Positions 27,537 through 34,114 of a DNA stretch of 64,000 nt are shown in pieces. Under the pieces are notes generated by a model. The model saw only the letters and a program-made list of their open reading frames with translations. It was not told where the DNA came from and searched no databases. The stretch covers positions 1-64,000 of the forward strand of contig CAMHSB010000007.1 in assembly GCA_946187695.1 (NCBI GenBank), read 5' to 3'. Made by a program: the position numbers and the translations under genes. Origin of the DNA: an uncultured Bacteroidales bacterium. Lineage in GTDB: Bacteria; Bacteroidota; Bacteroidia; Bacteroidales; Paludibacteraceae. The first letter of the stretch is position 1, and each line of letters opens with the position of its first letter.

Positions 27537-27779
27537 ATGTGTAAAATGCCGAATGTAAAAATTGGGATTAAGGACATGGATTTTACCTCGCGCAGAGGTA
27601 AGTTCTCCGTGTCGTTAACGGATGGTCGCGAGATTATCGTTCCGGTATCTATGTTTCCTGATATCCAGCATATGCCGGTTAAGCGCCGTAATGAGTGGAT
27701 GATTCTGGATGATCAGTACTTCTCGTTCGAGCATATGACGCGTATCTATTCTGTGCTTGATTTGCTGAAAGCAGCTTAA
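27537..27779 (+). CDS. DUF2442 domain protein
   Basis: 80 residues. The sequence has the DUF2442 pattern: a short beta strand GKFSVSLTDGREIIVPVSMFP, then a hydrophilic stretch RRNEWMILDDQYFSF and a final helix. Members are small, often found beside DUF4160 proteins in toxin-antitoxin-like pairs, but no partner is seen here. A second in-frame ATG 12 bases later (MPNVKIG) is also possible as start. It is preceded by its own promoter and followed by a 41-residue peptide gene and a strong terminator. Confidence 0.75.
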   Translation: MCKMPNVKIGIKDMDFTSRRGKFSVSLTDGREIIVPVSMFPDIQHMPVKRRNEWMILDDQYFSFEHMTRIYSVLDLLKAA

Positions 27780-27808
27780 TATATACTTACCATTAAAAAA
27801 TAGCAATT

Positions 27809-27934
27809 ATGAAAAAGAATATGTATAAAGAACCTCAAATGGAGGTAATGGCAGTAAGGCCGATGATGCTCATGACTGACGGCTCTTTGTTGGGTGGCCC
27901 TGGCACCGAAGGCGAGGAGCTTCACGCAGATTAA
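27809..27934 (+). CDS. Small peptide gene, 41 residues, function unknown
   Basis: ATG at 27809 and TAA at 27932 enclose a peptide starting MKKNMYKEPQMEVM and ending in an acidic Gly-rich tail (SLLGGPGTEGEELHAD). The start, M-K-K-x-Y-x-x-P-x-x-E-V, is a pattern I associate with small Bacteroidales peptides that follow large secreted proteins and have no known role. A Gly-Gly pair divides a Met-rich front half from a Gly/Glu-rich back half, as in leader peptides, but no modification or export enzyme is nearby. The 29-base gap from the DUF2442 stop and the strong terminator right after it support a real transcription unit. Confidence 0.55.
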   Translation: MKKNMYKEPQMEVMAVRPMMLMTDGSLLGGPGTEGEELHAD

Positions 27935-27953
27935 CAAACGTTAAGCGAAAACA

Positions 27954-27989
27954 AAAACCAAGGCAGCTCTTGCGGGCTGCCTTGGTTTT
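27954..27989 (+). terminator. Strong intrinsic terminator
   Basis: AAAACCAAGGCAGC (27954-27967) and GCTGCCTTGGTTTT (27976-27989) form a perfect 14-bp stem with an 8-base loop. A-tract and T-tract on the two sides make it bidirectional; it separates the small peptide gene from the convergent GH88/105 gene. Confidence 0.88.
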
Positions 27990-28030
27990 GTGTATGAGGG
28001 GGGATGCTTTATTGAGGCGGAGGATTTGAT

Positions 28031-29194
28031 TTATTTGCTCAATTCGATGCAAGCCAGAATGAGCGGCGCAACGCCTTTGGGGTCGTCCTCGCGGATACGC
28101 TCGTGGATGTAATAATCGTATGTACCGTCGCGATAGGGATTGCCGCCGAGTCCGGCAACTGCGCAGCAGTCGATGAGCGACAGCGTGCCGTCCTCATTAC
28201 GAACGATCTTATGCGCTTTCAGGCCCTCCAGCACTTGCTGTGCCTCTTGCTTATAGCGTTTGTCCAGTACACCGATCCGCGCACCTTTCGCCATCGCGTA
28301 GCAGTACATCGCCGAGCAGGTGGACTCCAGATAATTGCCTTCTTCGTCGCCCTTGTCCGGCACTTGGTACCACAAATGCGTGTCCTTATCCTGAAATTCT
28401 GATAAGGCAATTACCACGCGATTAAGTGCATTTACTAAGGCTTCTCTATCGGGATGATCCTTAGGCATCAGTTCCAGCACATCGACCAGCGCCATGAGGT
28501 ACCAGCCCTCCGCGCGCCCCCAGGTCTCCGGACTGCAGCCCGTGATCGAATCGCTCCAACCCATCTGCCGACTCTCGTCCCAGCCGTGGTGGTTCAGACC
28601 GTTCGCCTTGCGCGTGTGTGCGTCAATAATAAGAAATTGGCGAGCCACATCGCTCCATGCCTCCGGTTCGGGCTTGTATGCTGCATAACGGGCGTAGAAC
28701 GTCGTGCCGGTGAAGAGGCCGTCGAGCCACATCTGGTGCTCGTACACCTGCTTGTGCCAGAAACCGCCTTCGCTCGTCCGCGGCTGCTCGCGCAACTGGT
28801 CGCGCAGGGTCTCGATGGCAATCGCGTATTGCGGCTGCGGGTTGATGGCTTGCAGCAAAATAAGGAAATTACCACCCTGAATACGGTCCATGTTGTACAG
28901 GCTCTTCTTGTAGGTCAGGATCGTGCCGTCCTCGCCGATGAACTGGTCGGCAAAAGCCTGTGCGTGGTTGAGGTAAGCCGTATCGCCCGTGCGCGTGTAT
29001 AATTCAATGAACGCGCGCGCCATGAGGGTAGGGGTGTACTCCCATTTGGGTTTGGCGGCACCGTCGCAGGTCCATAACTCCGGGTTATGCGCCATTTCCG
29101 ACTTGGCGAGCTCTTCGGCTAACTGCAGGTTGGCGTTCTCGGAACAAGCAGTCATACCCAATAACAAGAGGCAAAAGTAAACGAATTTTTTCAT
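28031..29194 (-). CDS. Glycoside hydrolase family 88/105-like lipoprotein (unsaturated rhamnogalacturonyl or glucuronyl hydrolase type)
   Basis: 387 residues from the ATG at 29194; a longer reading up to 29272 would start inside the promoter. A lipoprotein signal (LLLLGMTAC, Cys 17) is present. Alpha/alpha-barrel motifs include YEHQMWLDGLFTGTTFYARY near residue 165 with the likely catalytic Asp, and TGCSPETWGRAEGWYLMAL near residue 240, matching the YteR/UGL group. Such enzymes remove the unsaturated sugar from oligosaccharides made by polysaccharide lyases. With the SDR and DUF4861 genes it suggests pectin-type side-product use, though an accessory block separates them. Confidence 0.85.
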   Translation of the reverse strand: MKKFVYFCLLLLGMTACSENANLQLAEELAKSEMAHNPELWTCDGAAKPKWEYTPTLMARAFIELYTRTGDTAYLNHAQAFADQFIGEDGTILTYKKSLYNMDRIQGGNFLILLQAINPQPQYAIAIETLRDQLREQPRTSEGGFWHKQVYEHQMWLDGLFTGTTFYARYAAYKPEPEAWSDVARQFLIIDAHTRKANGLNHHGWDESRQMGWSDSITGCSPETWGRAEGWYLMALVDVLELMPKDHPDREALVNALNRVVIALSEFQDKDTHLWYQVPDKGDEEGNYLESTCSAMYCYAMAKGARIGVLDKRYKQEAQQVLEGLKAHKIVRNEDGTLSLIDCCAVAGLGGNPYRDGTYDYYIHERIREDDPKGVAPLILACIELSK

Positions 29195-29215
29195 ATCGGT
29201 GATTATTTTTGGCGG

Positions 29216-29247
29216 CAAAATTACACAAAAAAAATGACATACGCAAA
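29216..29247 (-). promoter_or_regulatory. Promoter of the GH88/105 gene
   Basis: In reverse, the -33 element TTTGCGTATGTCA and the -7 box TAATTTTG are 24 nt apart. The -7 box ends 21 bases before the ATG. It is back to back with the tmRNA promoter. Confidence 0.78.
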
Positions 29248-29263
29248 AAAAAGCCCCCAAAAA

Positions 29264-29295
29264 TTTGCACATATCAAAAAAAAGCAGTAATTTTG
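29264..29295 (+). promoter_or_regulatory. Promoter of the tmRNA gene
   Basis: The -33 element TTTGCACATATCA begins at 29264 and the -7 box TAATTTTG at 29288, 24 nt apart, about 86 bases before mature tmRNA. Confidence 0.75.
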
Positions 29296-29327
29296 CAGTC
29301 CATTTTGCTTAGGATCGGTTCTTGAGC

Positions 29328-29374
29328 CCTCCTAGGCGGAACGGACATGGTCTTTCTCCCGTTCCGTCGGGAGG
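29328..29374 (+). other. Leader stem-loop of precursor tmRNA
   Basis: CCTCC-TAG-GCGGAACGG pairs with CCGTTCCGT-CG-GGAGG around a 14-base loop, ending eight bases before the tmRNA 5' end. It is probably part of the pre-tmRNA removed by RNase P. Confidence 0.55.
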
Positions 29375-29381
29375 ACGCTCC

Positions 29382-29770
29382 GGGGCTATCTGGTTTTGAC
29401 AGCAGGTAGAATGGTTGTGTAAGCACGCCGAGCAATGAGGCAACGCTCGTAAATCTCGCTTCAAAATATAACTGGCGAAAGAACTTATGCTCTCGCTGCT
29501 TAATCGAAGTATAGTAGATTAGCGTATTTGGGCGCAAGGCGCCTGAACGGGACGTCACTCCAAGCCGAGTCTGTGGGCTGAACGGATATAGTGGCGCAGG
29601 AATACACAGAATAGAGGTCGTAGGCTGCGATACGGCATCGAAAATTTAGCAGATAAGCCGGCGGTTGGTGGCTTGGGTCTTGCCGACGGACGAAAAGGAA
29701 GGCCAAGATAAGCGTGTAGAAAGCAGGATTGTTCCTTGTTTGGACGCGGGTTCGAATCCCGCTAGCTCCA
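29382..29770 (+). ncRNA. ssrA: Transfer-messenger RNA (tmRNA), tag GERTYALAA
   Basis: 389 bases. The 5' end GGGGCTATCTGGTTTTGACAG and the 3' end with the T-arm GCGGGTTCGAATCCCGC and TAGCTCC pair as the tRNA-Ala-like acceptor; A at 29770 is the discriminator and CCA is not encoded. The tag frame GGC GAA AGA ACT TAT GCT CTC GCT GCT TAA (29474-29503) gives GERTYALAA, after the charged alanine. Bacteroides tags such as GETNYALAA differ at two positions. It releases ribosomes stalled on mRNAs without a stop codon and marks the product for degradation. Confidence 0.95.
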
Positions 29771-29771
29771 C

Positions 29772-29799
29772 TCCGATTAAAACGACGGTTTTAATCGGA
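29772..29799 (+). terminator. Perfect AT-rich stem-loop after tmRNA
   Basis: TCCGATTAAAAC (29772-29783), loop GACG, GTTTTAATCGGA (29788-29799). It begins two bases after the tmRNA 3' end, lacks a T-tract, and has a near twin at 30111-30136, so it may be a processing signal rather than a terminator. Confidence 0.55.
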
Positions 29800-29907
29800 A
29801 TAAATAACTAGCGAGGACTTCGTGAGTCCGAGCTAAGAGCGTAGCACAGAACGTAGGCGTAACTGAGTGACGAGGTCGCGAATCACGCGAAGTTCTGATG
29901 TAAGCGA
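29800..29907 (+). other. Spacer between tmRNA and tRNA-Ala, structured, no gene seen
   Basis: No TAnnTTTG box is visible here, so tRNA-Ala may be transcribed from the tmRNA promoter. Small inverted repeats are present, such as GGACT-TCGTG-AGTCC (about 29816-29830). No reading frame of interest was found. Confidence 0.5.
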
Positions 29908-29980
29908 GGGGTATTAGCTCAGTTGGTAGAGCGCAACGTTCGCAATGTTGAGGTCAGGGGTTCGACTCCCCTATGCTCCA
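29908..29980 (+). tRNA. tRNA-Ala (anticodon CGC)
   Basis: 73 bases. Acceptor GGGGTAT pairs with ATGCTCC, including the G3-U70 pair that marks alanine tRNAs, with A73. The anticodon stem CAACG/TGTTG holds the loop TTCGCAA, anticodon CGC. CCA is not encoded. A degenerate copy of its last 21 bases lies 64 bases downstream. Confidence 0.93.
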
Positions 29981-30024
29981 CAAAAGGCGTGGAGGCAGGG
30001 CACGATTAATGCACAGTTGCATTT

Positions 30025-30045
30025 TTCGAATCCCCTATGCTCCAC
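30025..30045 (+). repeat. Copy of the tRNA-Ala 3' end
   Basis: TTCGAATCCCCTATGCTCCAC matches 29961-29981 (the T-loop to acceptor end of tRNA-Ala) with one mismatch. It is not part of a complete tRNA and could be an attachment-site scar. Confidence 0.7.
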
Positions 30046-30112
30046 GTCGGAAGCGGCGATCAATGACATCGTTACGATGTAACTCGTAGGATTGTCGCGC
30101 TTCCTCCTTTCC
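30045..30112 (+). repeat. 68-bp hairpin element, copy 1 (after tRNA-Ala remnant)
   Basis: It starts CGTCGGAAGCGGCGATCAAT and ends ATTGTCGCGCTTCCTCC; these ends pair with two bulges, and an inner hairpin ACATCG-TTA-CGATGT lies between. A second copy, about 80 percent alike with its ends almost unchanged, follows tRNA-Arg at 31821-31888. Confidence 0.75.
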
Positions 30113-30136
30113 GATTAAAATACCGATTTTAATCGG
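30111..30136 (+). other. AT-rich stem-loop, twin of the one after tmRNA
   Basis: CCGATTAAAAT, loop ACCG, ATTTTAATCGG. The arms share CCGATTAAAA/TTTTAATCGG with the stem-loop at 29772-29799. It lies 15 bases upstream of the GNAT-like gene. Confidence 0.6.
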
Positions 30137-30151
30137 GTACACTGAAACGGT

Positions 30152-31279
30152 ATGGTAGAAATACGACAAATAAGCACGAAGCGGGAACTGAAGCACTTTA
30201 TTCAGTTCGCGAATGATTTGTATGCGGACTGTCCGTATTACTGCCCGCCCTTGTTCTTTGATGAGATGAACTGCTTTGACAAGGAGAAGAACCCTGCGAT
30301 CGCAGTCTGTGATTATCAACTCTGGATGGCGTACCGCGACGGCAAACCTGTCGGTCGTATCGCCGGTATCATCAATCATCGCGCCAACGAGAAATGGAAC
30401 GTCAAGCATGTGCGCTTCGGTTGGTTCGATTTCATCGATGATTTCGAGGTGAGCAAGGCGCTGCTCGATACCGTTGCTGCGTGGGGCAAAGAGCGCGGCA
30501 TGGACGGTCTCAACGGTCCCGTCGGTTTCACCGACTTCGACCACGAAGGTCTGCTGCTTGAGGGATACGACTATCCGGCTGTGATGGCGAGTCTATATAA
30601 CTATCCGTATTATGTGAAGCATATAGATGCCTACGGTTTGAGTAAAGAGGCGGACTGGATAGAGATTCAGGTTTATCCGCCGAAGACGGTGCCTGAGCGC
30701 CTGGATCGCCTTGCTGAGATCGTGAAGCAACGTTCGCATGTGCACGTGGATAAAGTAAAGAACTCGCGTGAGTTGGTACGTAAGTACGGTATTCAGTATA
30801 TGGATGTGATCGATGAGGCGTATCAAAAGTTGTATAACTTCCAACCCATGACCGACGCGCAGAAGAACTACTACAAGAACATGTACTTCCCGCTGCTGAA
30901 TTTCGATTTTGTGACGCTGGTGGTGAACGAGAAAGACGAGATCGTGGGCGTGGGACTCGGCATGCCGGATATATCCGAAGCCCTGCGTAAGTGTGGCGGA
31001 AAGTTGCTGCCTTTGGGTTGGTATCACCTGTTGAAAGCGCTGTGGGCGAAGAAGATGAAATCGTTTAGTCTGCTGTTGATTGCCGTTCGTCCGGACTATC
31101 AGGGAACGGGTGTCAACGCACTCTTCTTTCAGGATCAGATTCCTCGCATGGCGAAATACGATATCCAAATATTGGAGACTACCAATATTTTAGAGACGAA
31201 CTCGAAGAACATCGCTAACTTCACCCAGTTCGATCATAAGGTTCACAAGCGTCACCGCGCGTACATCAAAGCTATCTGA
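30152..31279 (+). CDS. GNAT-superfamily acyltransferase-like protein
   Basis: 375 residues. The N-terminal third has a partial GNAT fold (ISTKRELKHFIQFANDLY, then VGRIAGIINHRANEKWN and VRFGWFDFIDD), and a second acetyl-CoA-binding-like strand-loop-helix appears near residue 300 (LLLIAVRPDYQGTGVNALFF). No substrate can be inferred. Relatives are widespread in Bacteroidales with inconsistent names. No promoter box is seen directly upstream, so it may be read from the tmRNA/tRNA-Ala transcript. Its TGA overlaps the ATG of the Fur-like gene by one base. Confidence 0.72.
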   Translation: MVEIRQISTKRELKHFIQFANDLYADCPYYCPPLFFDEMNCFDKEKNPAIAVCDYQLWMAYRDGKPVGRIAGIINHRANEKWNVKHVRFGWFDFIDDFEVSKALLDTVAAWGKERGMDGLNGPVGFTDFDHEGLLLEGYDYPAVMASLYNYPYYVKHIDAYGLSKEADWIEIQVYPPKTVPERLDRLAEIVKQRSHVHVDKVKNSRELVRKYGIQYMDVIDEAYQKLYNFQPMTDAQKNYYKNMYFPLLNFDFVTLVVNEKDEIVGVGLGMPDISEALRKCGGKLLPLGWYHLLKALWAKKMKSFSLLLIAVRPDYQGTGVNALFFQDQIPRMAKYDIQILETTNILETNSKNIANFTQFDHKVHKRHRAYIKAI

Positions 31280-31767
31280 TGGTCAAGGGCGCTCGGTCAT
31301 ATAACGCCGCGCTGGAACGTCTCTACCGCTATGTGCGGGAACAAGAGAAACGACCCTCCAAGGTGCGGAACATGGTCTTGGCGCAAGTGTGCCAACTCGC
31401 CCAGCCGTTTACGGCGGAGCAACTGAGCAAGGCCTGTGAACAAGATCGTATATCGGTCGGAACGGTGTATAACGCCCTCAACCTCTTTATCGATGCCGGC
31501 ATCGTACGCGCCATCACGCGCCAGAGAGGAAAGGCCGCTACCGAGTACGAACTCATCACCGGATCCGCCAGCCGGTTCCTCATGATCTGCAAGAAATGCG
31601 GACGTACCGTCGAACTAAGCGACAAGGCCATCGCACGACTGATAAAAGAACGTAAATATTCGAATTTTAACATACAGCATTTCTCGCTCTTCGTCTATGG
31701 CGAATGCAAGATATGCAGAAGAAAAGCAATATCGATCCAAATGCGGTCCCGTAGCTCAATTGAATAG
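31279..31767 (+). CDS. Fur-family transcriptional regulator
   Basis: 162 residues. A winged-helix N-terminal half (VRNMVLAQVCQLAQPFTAEQLSKAC, then ISVGTVYNALNLFIDAGIV, the recognition helix) is followed by a dimerisation half with two CxxC zinc ligands, CKKCGR near residue 105 and CKIC near residue 148. The metal-sensing His residues of classical Fur are not obvious, so the signal it senses is uncertain (Fur, PerR or Zur type). It overlaps the GNAT-like gene by one base. Its last seven codons and stop lie inside the tRNA-Arg gene. Confidence 0.82.
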   Translation: MVKGARSYNAALERLYRYVREQEKRPSKVRNMVLAQVCQLAQPFTAEQLSKACEQDRISVGTVYNALNLFIDAGIVRAITRQRGKAATEYELITGSASRFLMICKKCGRTVELSDKAIARLIKERKYSNFNIQHFSLFVYGECKICRRKAISIQMRSRSSIE

Positions 31768-31818
31768 AGTGTCAGATTCCGGTTCTGAAGGTTCTGGGTT
31801 TGAGCCCCAGCGGGATCA
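31745..31818 (+). tRNA. tRNA-Arg (anticodon CCG), overlapping the Fur-like gene
   Basis: 74 bases. Acceptor GGTCCCG pairs with CGGGATC, discriminator A at 31818; anticodon stem TCAGA/TCTGA with loop TTCCGGT, anticodon CCG. The Fur-like stop codon TAG (31765-31767) falls in the D-arm. No promoter box is seen in the preceding 55 bases, so the tRNA is probably cut out of the fur mRNA. Confidence 0.93.
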
Positions 31819-31820
31819 CT

Positions 31821-31888
31821 CGTCGAAAGCGGCGATCAATGATTAAGTTACTTCGTAACAAATGTAATTGTCGCGCTTCCTCCTCTCC
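31821..31888 (+). repeat. 68-bp hairpin element, copy 2 (after tRNA-Arg)
   Basis: It starts two bases after the tRNA-Arg 3' end with CGTCGAAAGCGGCGATCAAT and ends ATTGTCGCGCTTCCTCC. The paired ends match copy 1 at 30045-30112; the centre differs but still forms a small hairpin (GTTAC-TTC-GTAAC). Confidence 0.75.
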
Positions 31889-31925
31889 CTACCAATCGAC
31901 AGATTGGCGGGGATCCCAAAGAAAA

Positions 31926-31951
31926 GAGCAGCTTAACGGCTGCTCATTTTT
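31926..31951 (+). terminator. Intrinsic terminator after the fur/tRNA-Arg transcript
   Basis: GAGCAGC-TTAACG-GCTGCTC followed by ATTTTT. It overlaps the last codons of the convergent nuclease gene, whose final MSSR residues are encoded by the stem. Confidence 0.8.
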
Positions 31952-33213
31952 ATATCTACTATAATCGGTTCGTGATCGGAGTAGCGGTGCAGGCTCTTGT
32001 CCTTCATCTTATACGCCCCGTGCGAGTAATACCAGTCGGCATTGATATGCCACGGCCGCACGCGCACCACCTGCTTGCTCATCGACGCATTGCCGAAACA
32101 GCGGTCCAAGTAGCCCAACTCGCCCTTGAAGCAGTACGAGTAATCGCTCTCTCCGCCCAGCGGCAGCAGGTCCGCATAACCCGCACGCACGATCTTCTGG
32201 ATCGGACCTTCCTGTGTGTAGCAGTTATAATCGCCGAGCAGCAAGATATCCTCGTCGCCAAACACCTTCACTGCCTGCGGCAGCATTGCCAAGAGCGAAT
32301 CGGCATTGTCCATCCGCTTGAGGTGCGTGTCGTAATTGCCGCGTCCTGCCCGTTTGGACTTGAGGTGGTTCACACCGATGATCAGCTTCTCTCCGCTCGC
32401 GATCTCTTCAAATCCCACGGCGAACATACGGCCGTAGTAATGACTCGCCGTGTCCTTGTACGCCGACAGCGGCTCTGCATACACGCGCACGCGCTCCGTA
32501 TTATAAATAAAGCACCCGCCGATCCGATCCATGTTCGGTAGCGGCATCGACACATAGGCGTATTTCTTACCGCCCCTGTTCAGCGCCTCCAGCAGCATCG
32601 TCGGCGCTTTGTCGCCCACCTGCATCTCGCAGCACGCGATGATATCTGCGTGCATCGCCTTCAGCGCCTTCACCAGTTTGGTAGTCTTCATGGCCTGCTG
32701 CTCCGGTGTCGTGCGTTTGGTGGCATAACCGCCCAGGTCCGCGAAGTAGTTCTCGATGTTCGCCCCTACCACGCGCAGCTCGCCTTTCTTCGGTTTAGGC
32801 AGTTTGTCCTGCGCTACATGCTTGGTCTTTACCGGCTTACCCGTCACGAAATGCCGCGCACTCGTCACGCGTGCCGTCAGCCCGTTCACCCGGTCCCCGC
32901 AACGGACTTTGTAGTAGCTGTTACGGCAGTTCACTACGATACTCGCCGCTTTGTTCTGCGCTGCGAGCGCGTAGTATAGCGTACTGTCGCCGTCTGCCAG
33001 ACCCACCGCCCGCTCTTCCGGACAGAAAAGGCGCTCCGGCGCCAGGATCAAGCTGTCATAGAAACTGCCGCACACCACCAGCGGAGTCGTCAGTTCCACT
33101 ACCTGATTGGTGTACTTCGACCAATCAGACTTAAGCTGCTCTAACGAAACACGCTCCACCGCAGAAACGGAGAGCGTGCCAAGCAGAAAAAAAATAAAAA
33201 CTGCTTTCTTCAT
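31933..33213 (-). CDS. Secreted endonuclease/exonuclease/phosphatase-family protein
   Basis: 426 residues with a cleavable signal peptide (KKAVFIFFLLGTLSVSAVE). Residues 20-135 form an OB-like exported domain; the EEP domain (about 145-426) has VGANIENYF, the metal-binding CCEMQ, VNHLKSKR, LLGDYNCY, YLDRCF and the terminal SDHEPI. This set matches secreted DNase-like proteins of Bacteroidetes that may supply phosphate or nucleosides from extracellular DNA. It begins 20 bases downstream of the initiator tRNA gene, with no terminator or promoter between, so it is probably read from the tRNA promoter. Confidence 0.88.
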   Translation of the reverse strand: MKKAVFIFFLLGTLSVSAVERVSLEQLKSDWSKYTNQVVELTTPLVVCGSFYDSLILAPERLFCPEERAVGLADGDSTLYYALAAQNKAASIVVNCRNSYYKVRCGDRVNGLTARVTSARHFVTGKPVKTKHVAQDKLPKPKKGELRVVGANIENYFADLGGYATKRTTPEQQAMKTTKLVKALKAMHADIIACCEMQVGDKAPTMLLEALNRGGKKYAYVSMPLPNMDRIGGCFIYNTERVRVYAEPLSAYKDTASHYYGRMFAVGFEEIASGEKLIIGVNHLKSKRAGRGNYDTHLKRMDNADSLLAMLPQAVKVFGDEDILLLGDYNCYTQEGPIQKIVRAGYADLLPLGGESDYSYCFKGELGYLDRCFGNASMSKQVVRVRPWHINADWYYSHGAYKMKDKSLHRYSDHEPIIVDIKMSSR

Positions 33214-33232
33214 AAAAGAATTACCTTTTTGG

Positions 33233-33304
<72 letters not shown>

Positions 33305-33446
33305 ACGTCGCGGGAACTACGGCTCAATACGATTCGCGACTGCGTCGCTCATATGAATTTTCGCTGTGTTCTCGCTCTCCCCAAAAATTAAAATTTTCGG
33401 GGGCCCCAATGGACTCCATCTAACTTGTATTTTTGGAAAGCGACTG
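33305..33446 (-). other. Long leader between tRNA-fMet and its promoter
   Basis: About 140 bases with no reading frame of interest. It contains CCCCAAAAATT-AAA-ATTTTCGGGG (about 33379-33405), a 10-bp stem that could be part of the precursor or an attenuator. Confidence 0.45.
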
Positions 33447-33478
33447 CAAAAGTACTGCTTTTTTTCGACATATGCAAA
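33447..33478 (-). promoter_or_regulatory. Promoter of tRNA-fMet and the nuclease gene
   Basis: In reverse, the -33 element TTTGCATATGTCG and the -7 box TACTTTTG start 24 nt apart. Confidence 0.75.
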
Positions 33479-33502
33479 TTTTTGCGGTATTTTTTTGATT
33501 TT

Positions 33503-34111
33503 TTATGAGTTTTGCATGTATTTTGTGTAATATCGGCTCACCGTATTCCGGTTTGCGTTGATTTCTTTGGCAATCTGATAGAAAGAATAACCCTCGTCAT
33601 GCAACTGCCGAATAAGCCGTTCTTTGCTGTGCACTTTCAGGTATTTCTTGTCCGATCGCGCACCCACGGGTCGACCAACTCGTTTGCCTTCCGCCTTCAG
33701 GCGCGCCATGGCCTCTTTCGTCCGCTGACTGATCAGGTTGCGCTCGATCTCTGCACTCAACGCAAAAGCGAACGCCAGCACCTTGCTCTGGATATCTTCC
33801 CCCAAGCGATACCCCTCTTTGATCGTCCATACACGGCACTCTTTTTTCATGCAGATCGACAGTATCTCCATCACCATGAACAGCGACCTCCCTAAGCGCG
33901 ACAACTCCGAGCAGATGATCACGTCTCCTCCCTTTACCCGCCGGAGCAAAGTGCCCAAACGACGTTTGCCATACGGCCTCGTTCCGCTGATTGTCTCCTC
34001 GATCCATCCGTCGATATGCAAGTTATTCACTCTGCAGAACTCCCTAATTTCAAATCGCTGGTTCTCGACCGTCTGCTTGTCGGAACTTACGCGAATATAT
34101 CCGTAAATCAT
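33503..34111 (-). CDS. Serine recombinase of the Mpi-type DNA invertase group
   Basis: 202 residues from the conserved MIYGYIRVSSDKQTVENQ start; an extension to 34165 would cross the promoter region. Catalytic Ser is residue 9 (RVSS). ICSELSRLGRS, the long helix with SAEIERNLISQRTKEAMARL and the C-terminal helix-turn-helix (GYSFYQIAKEINANRNTV) give the resolvase/invertase layout. It is very close in pattern to Mpi, the global invertase of Bacteroides fragilis that flips surface-polysaccharide promoters. No invertible segment or matching inverted repeats were found next to it, so targets are probably elsewhere. Confidence 0.88.
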   Translation of the reverse strand: MIYGYIRVSSDKQTVENQRFEIREFCRVNNLHIDGWIEETISGTRPYGKRRLGTLLRRVKGGDVIICSELSRLGRSLFMVMEILSICMKKECRVWTIKEGYRLGEDIQSKVLAFAFALSAEIERNLISQRTKEAMARLKAEGKRVGRPVGARSDKKYLKVHSKERLIRQLHDEGYSFYQIAKEINANRNTVSRYYTKYMQNS

Positions 34112-34114
34112 TCG

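Noticed and set aside
27809-27934. RiPP or bacteriocin precursor
   Set aside because: The GG pair is suggestive, but no modification enzyme, peptidase or ABC exporter is nearby.
30025-30045. Second tRNA gene after tRNA-Ala
   Set aside because: Only the 3' part is present; no D-arm or anticodon arm can be folded upstream.
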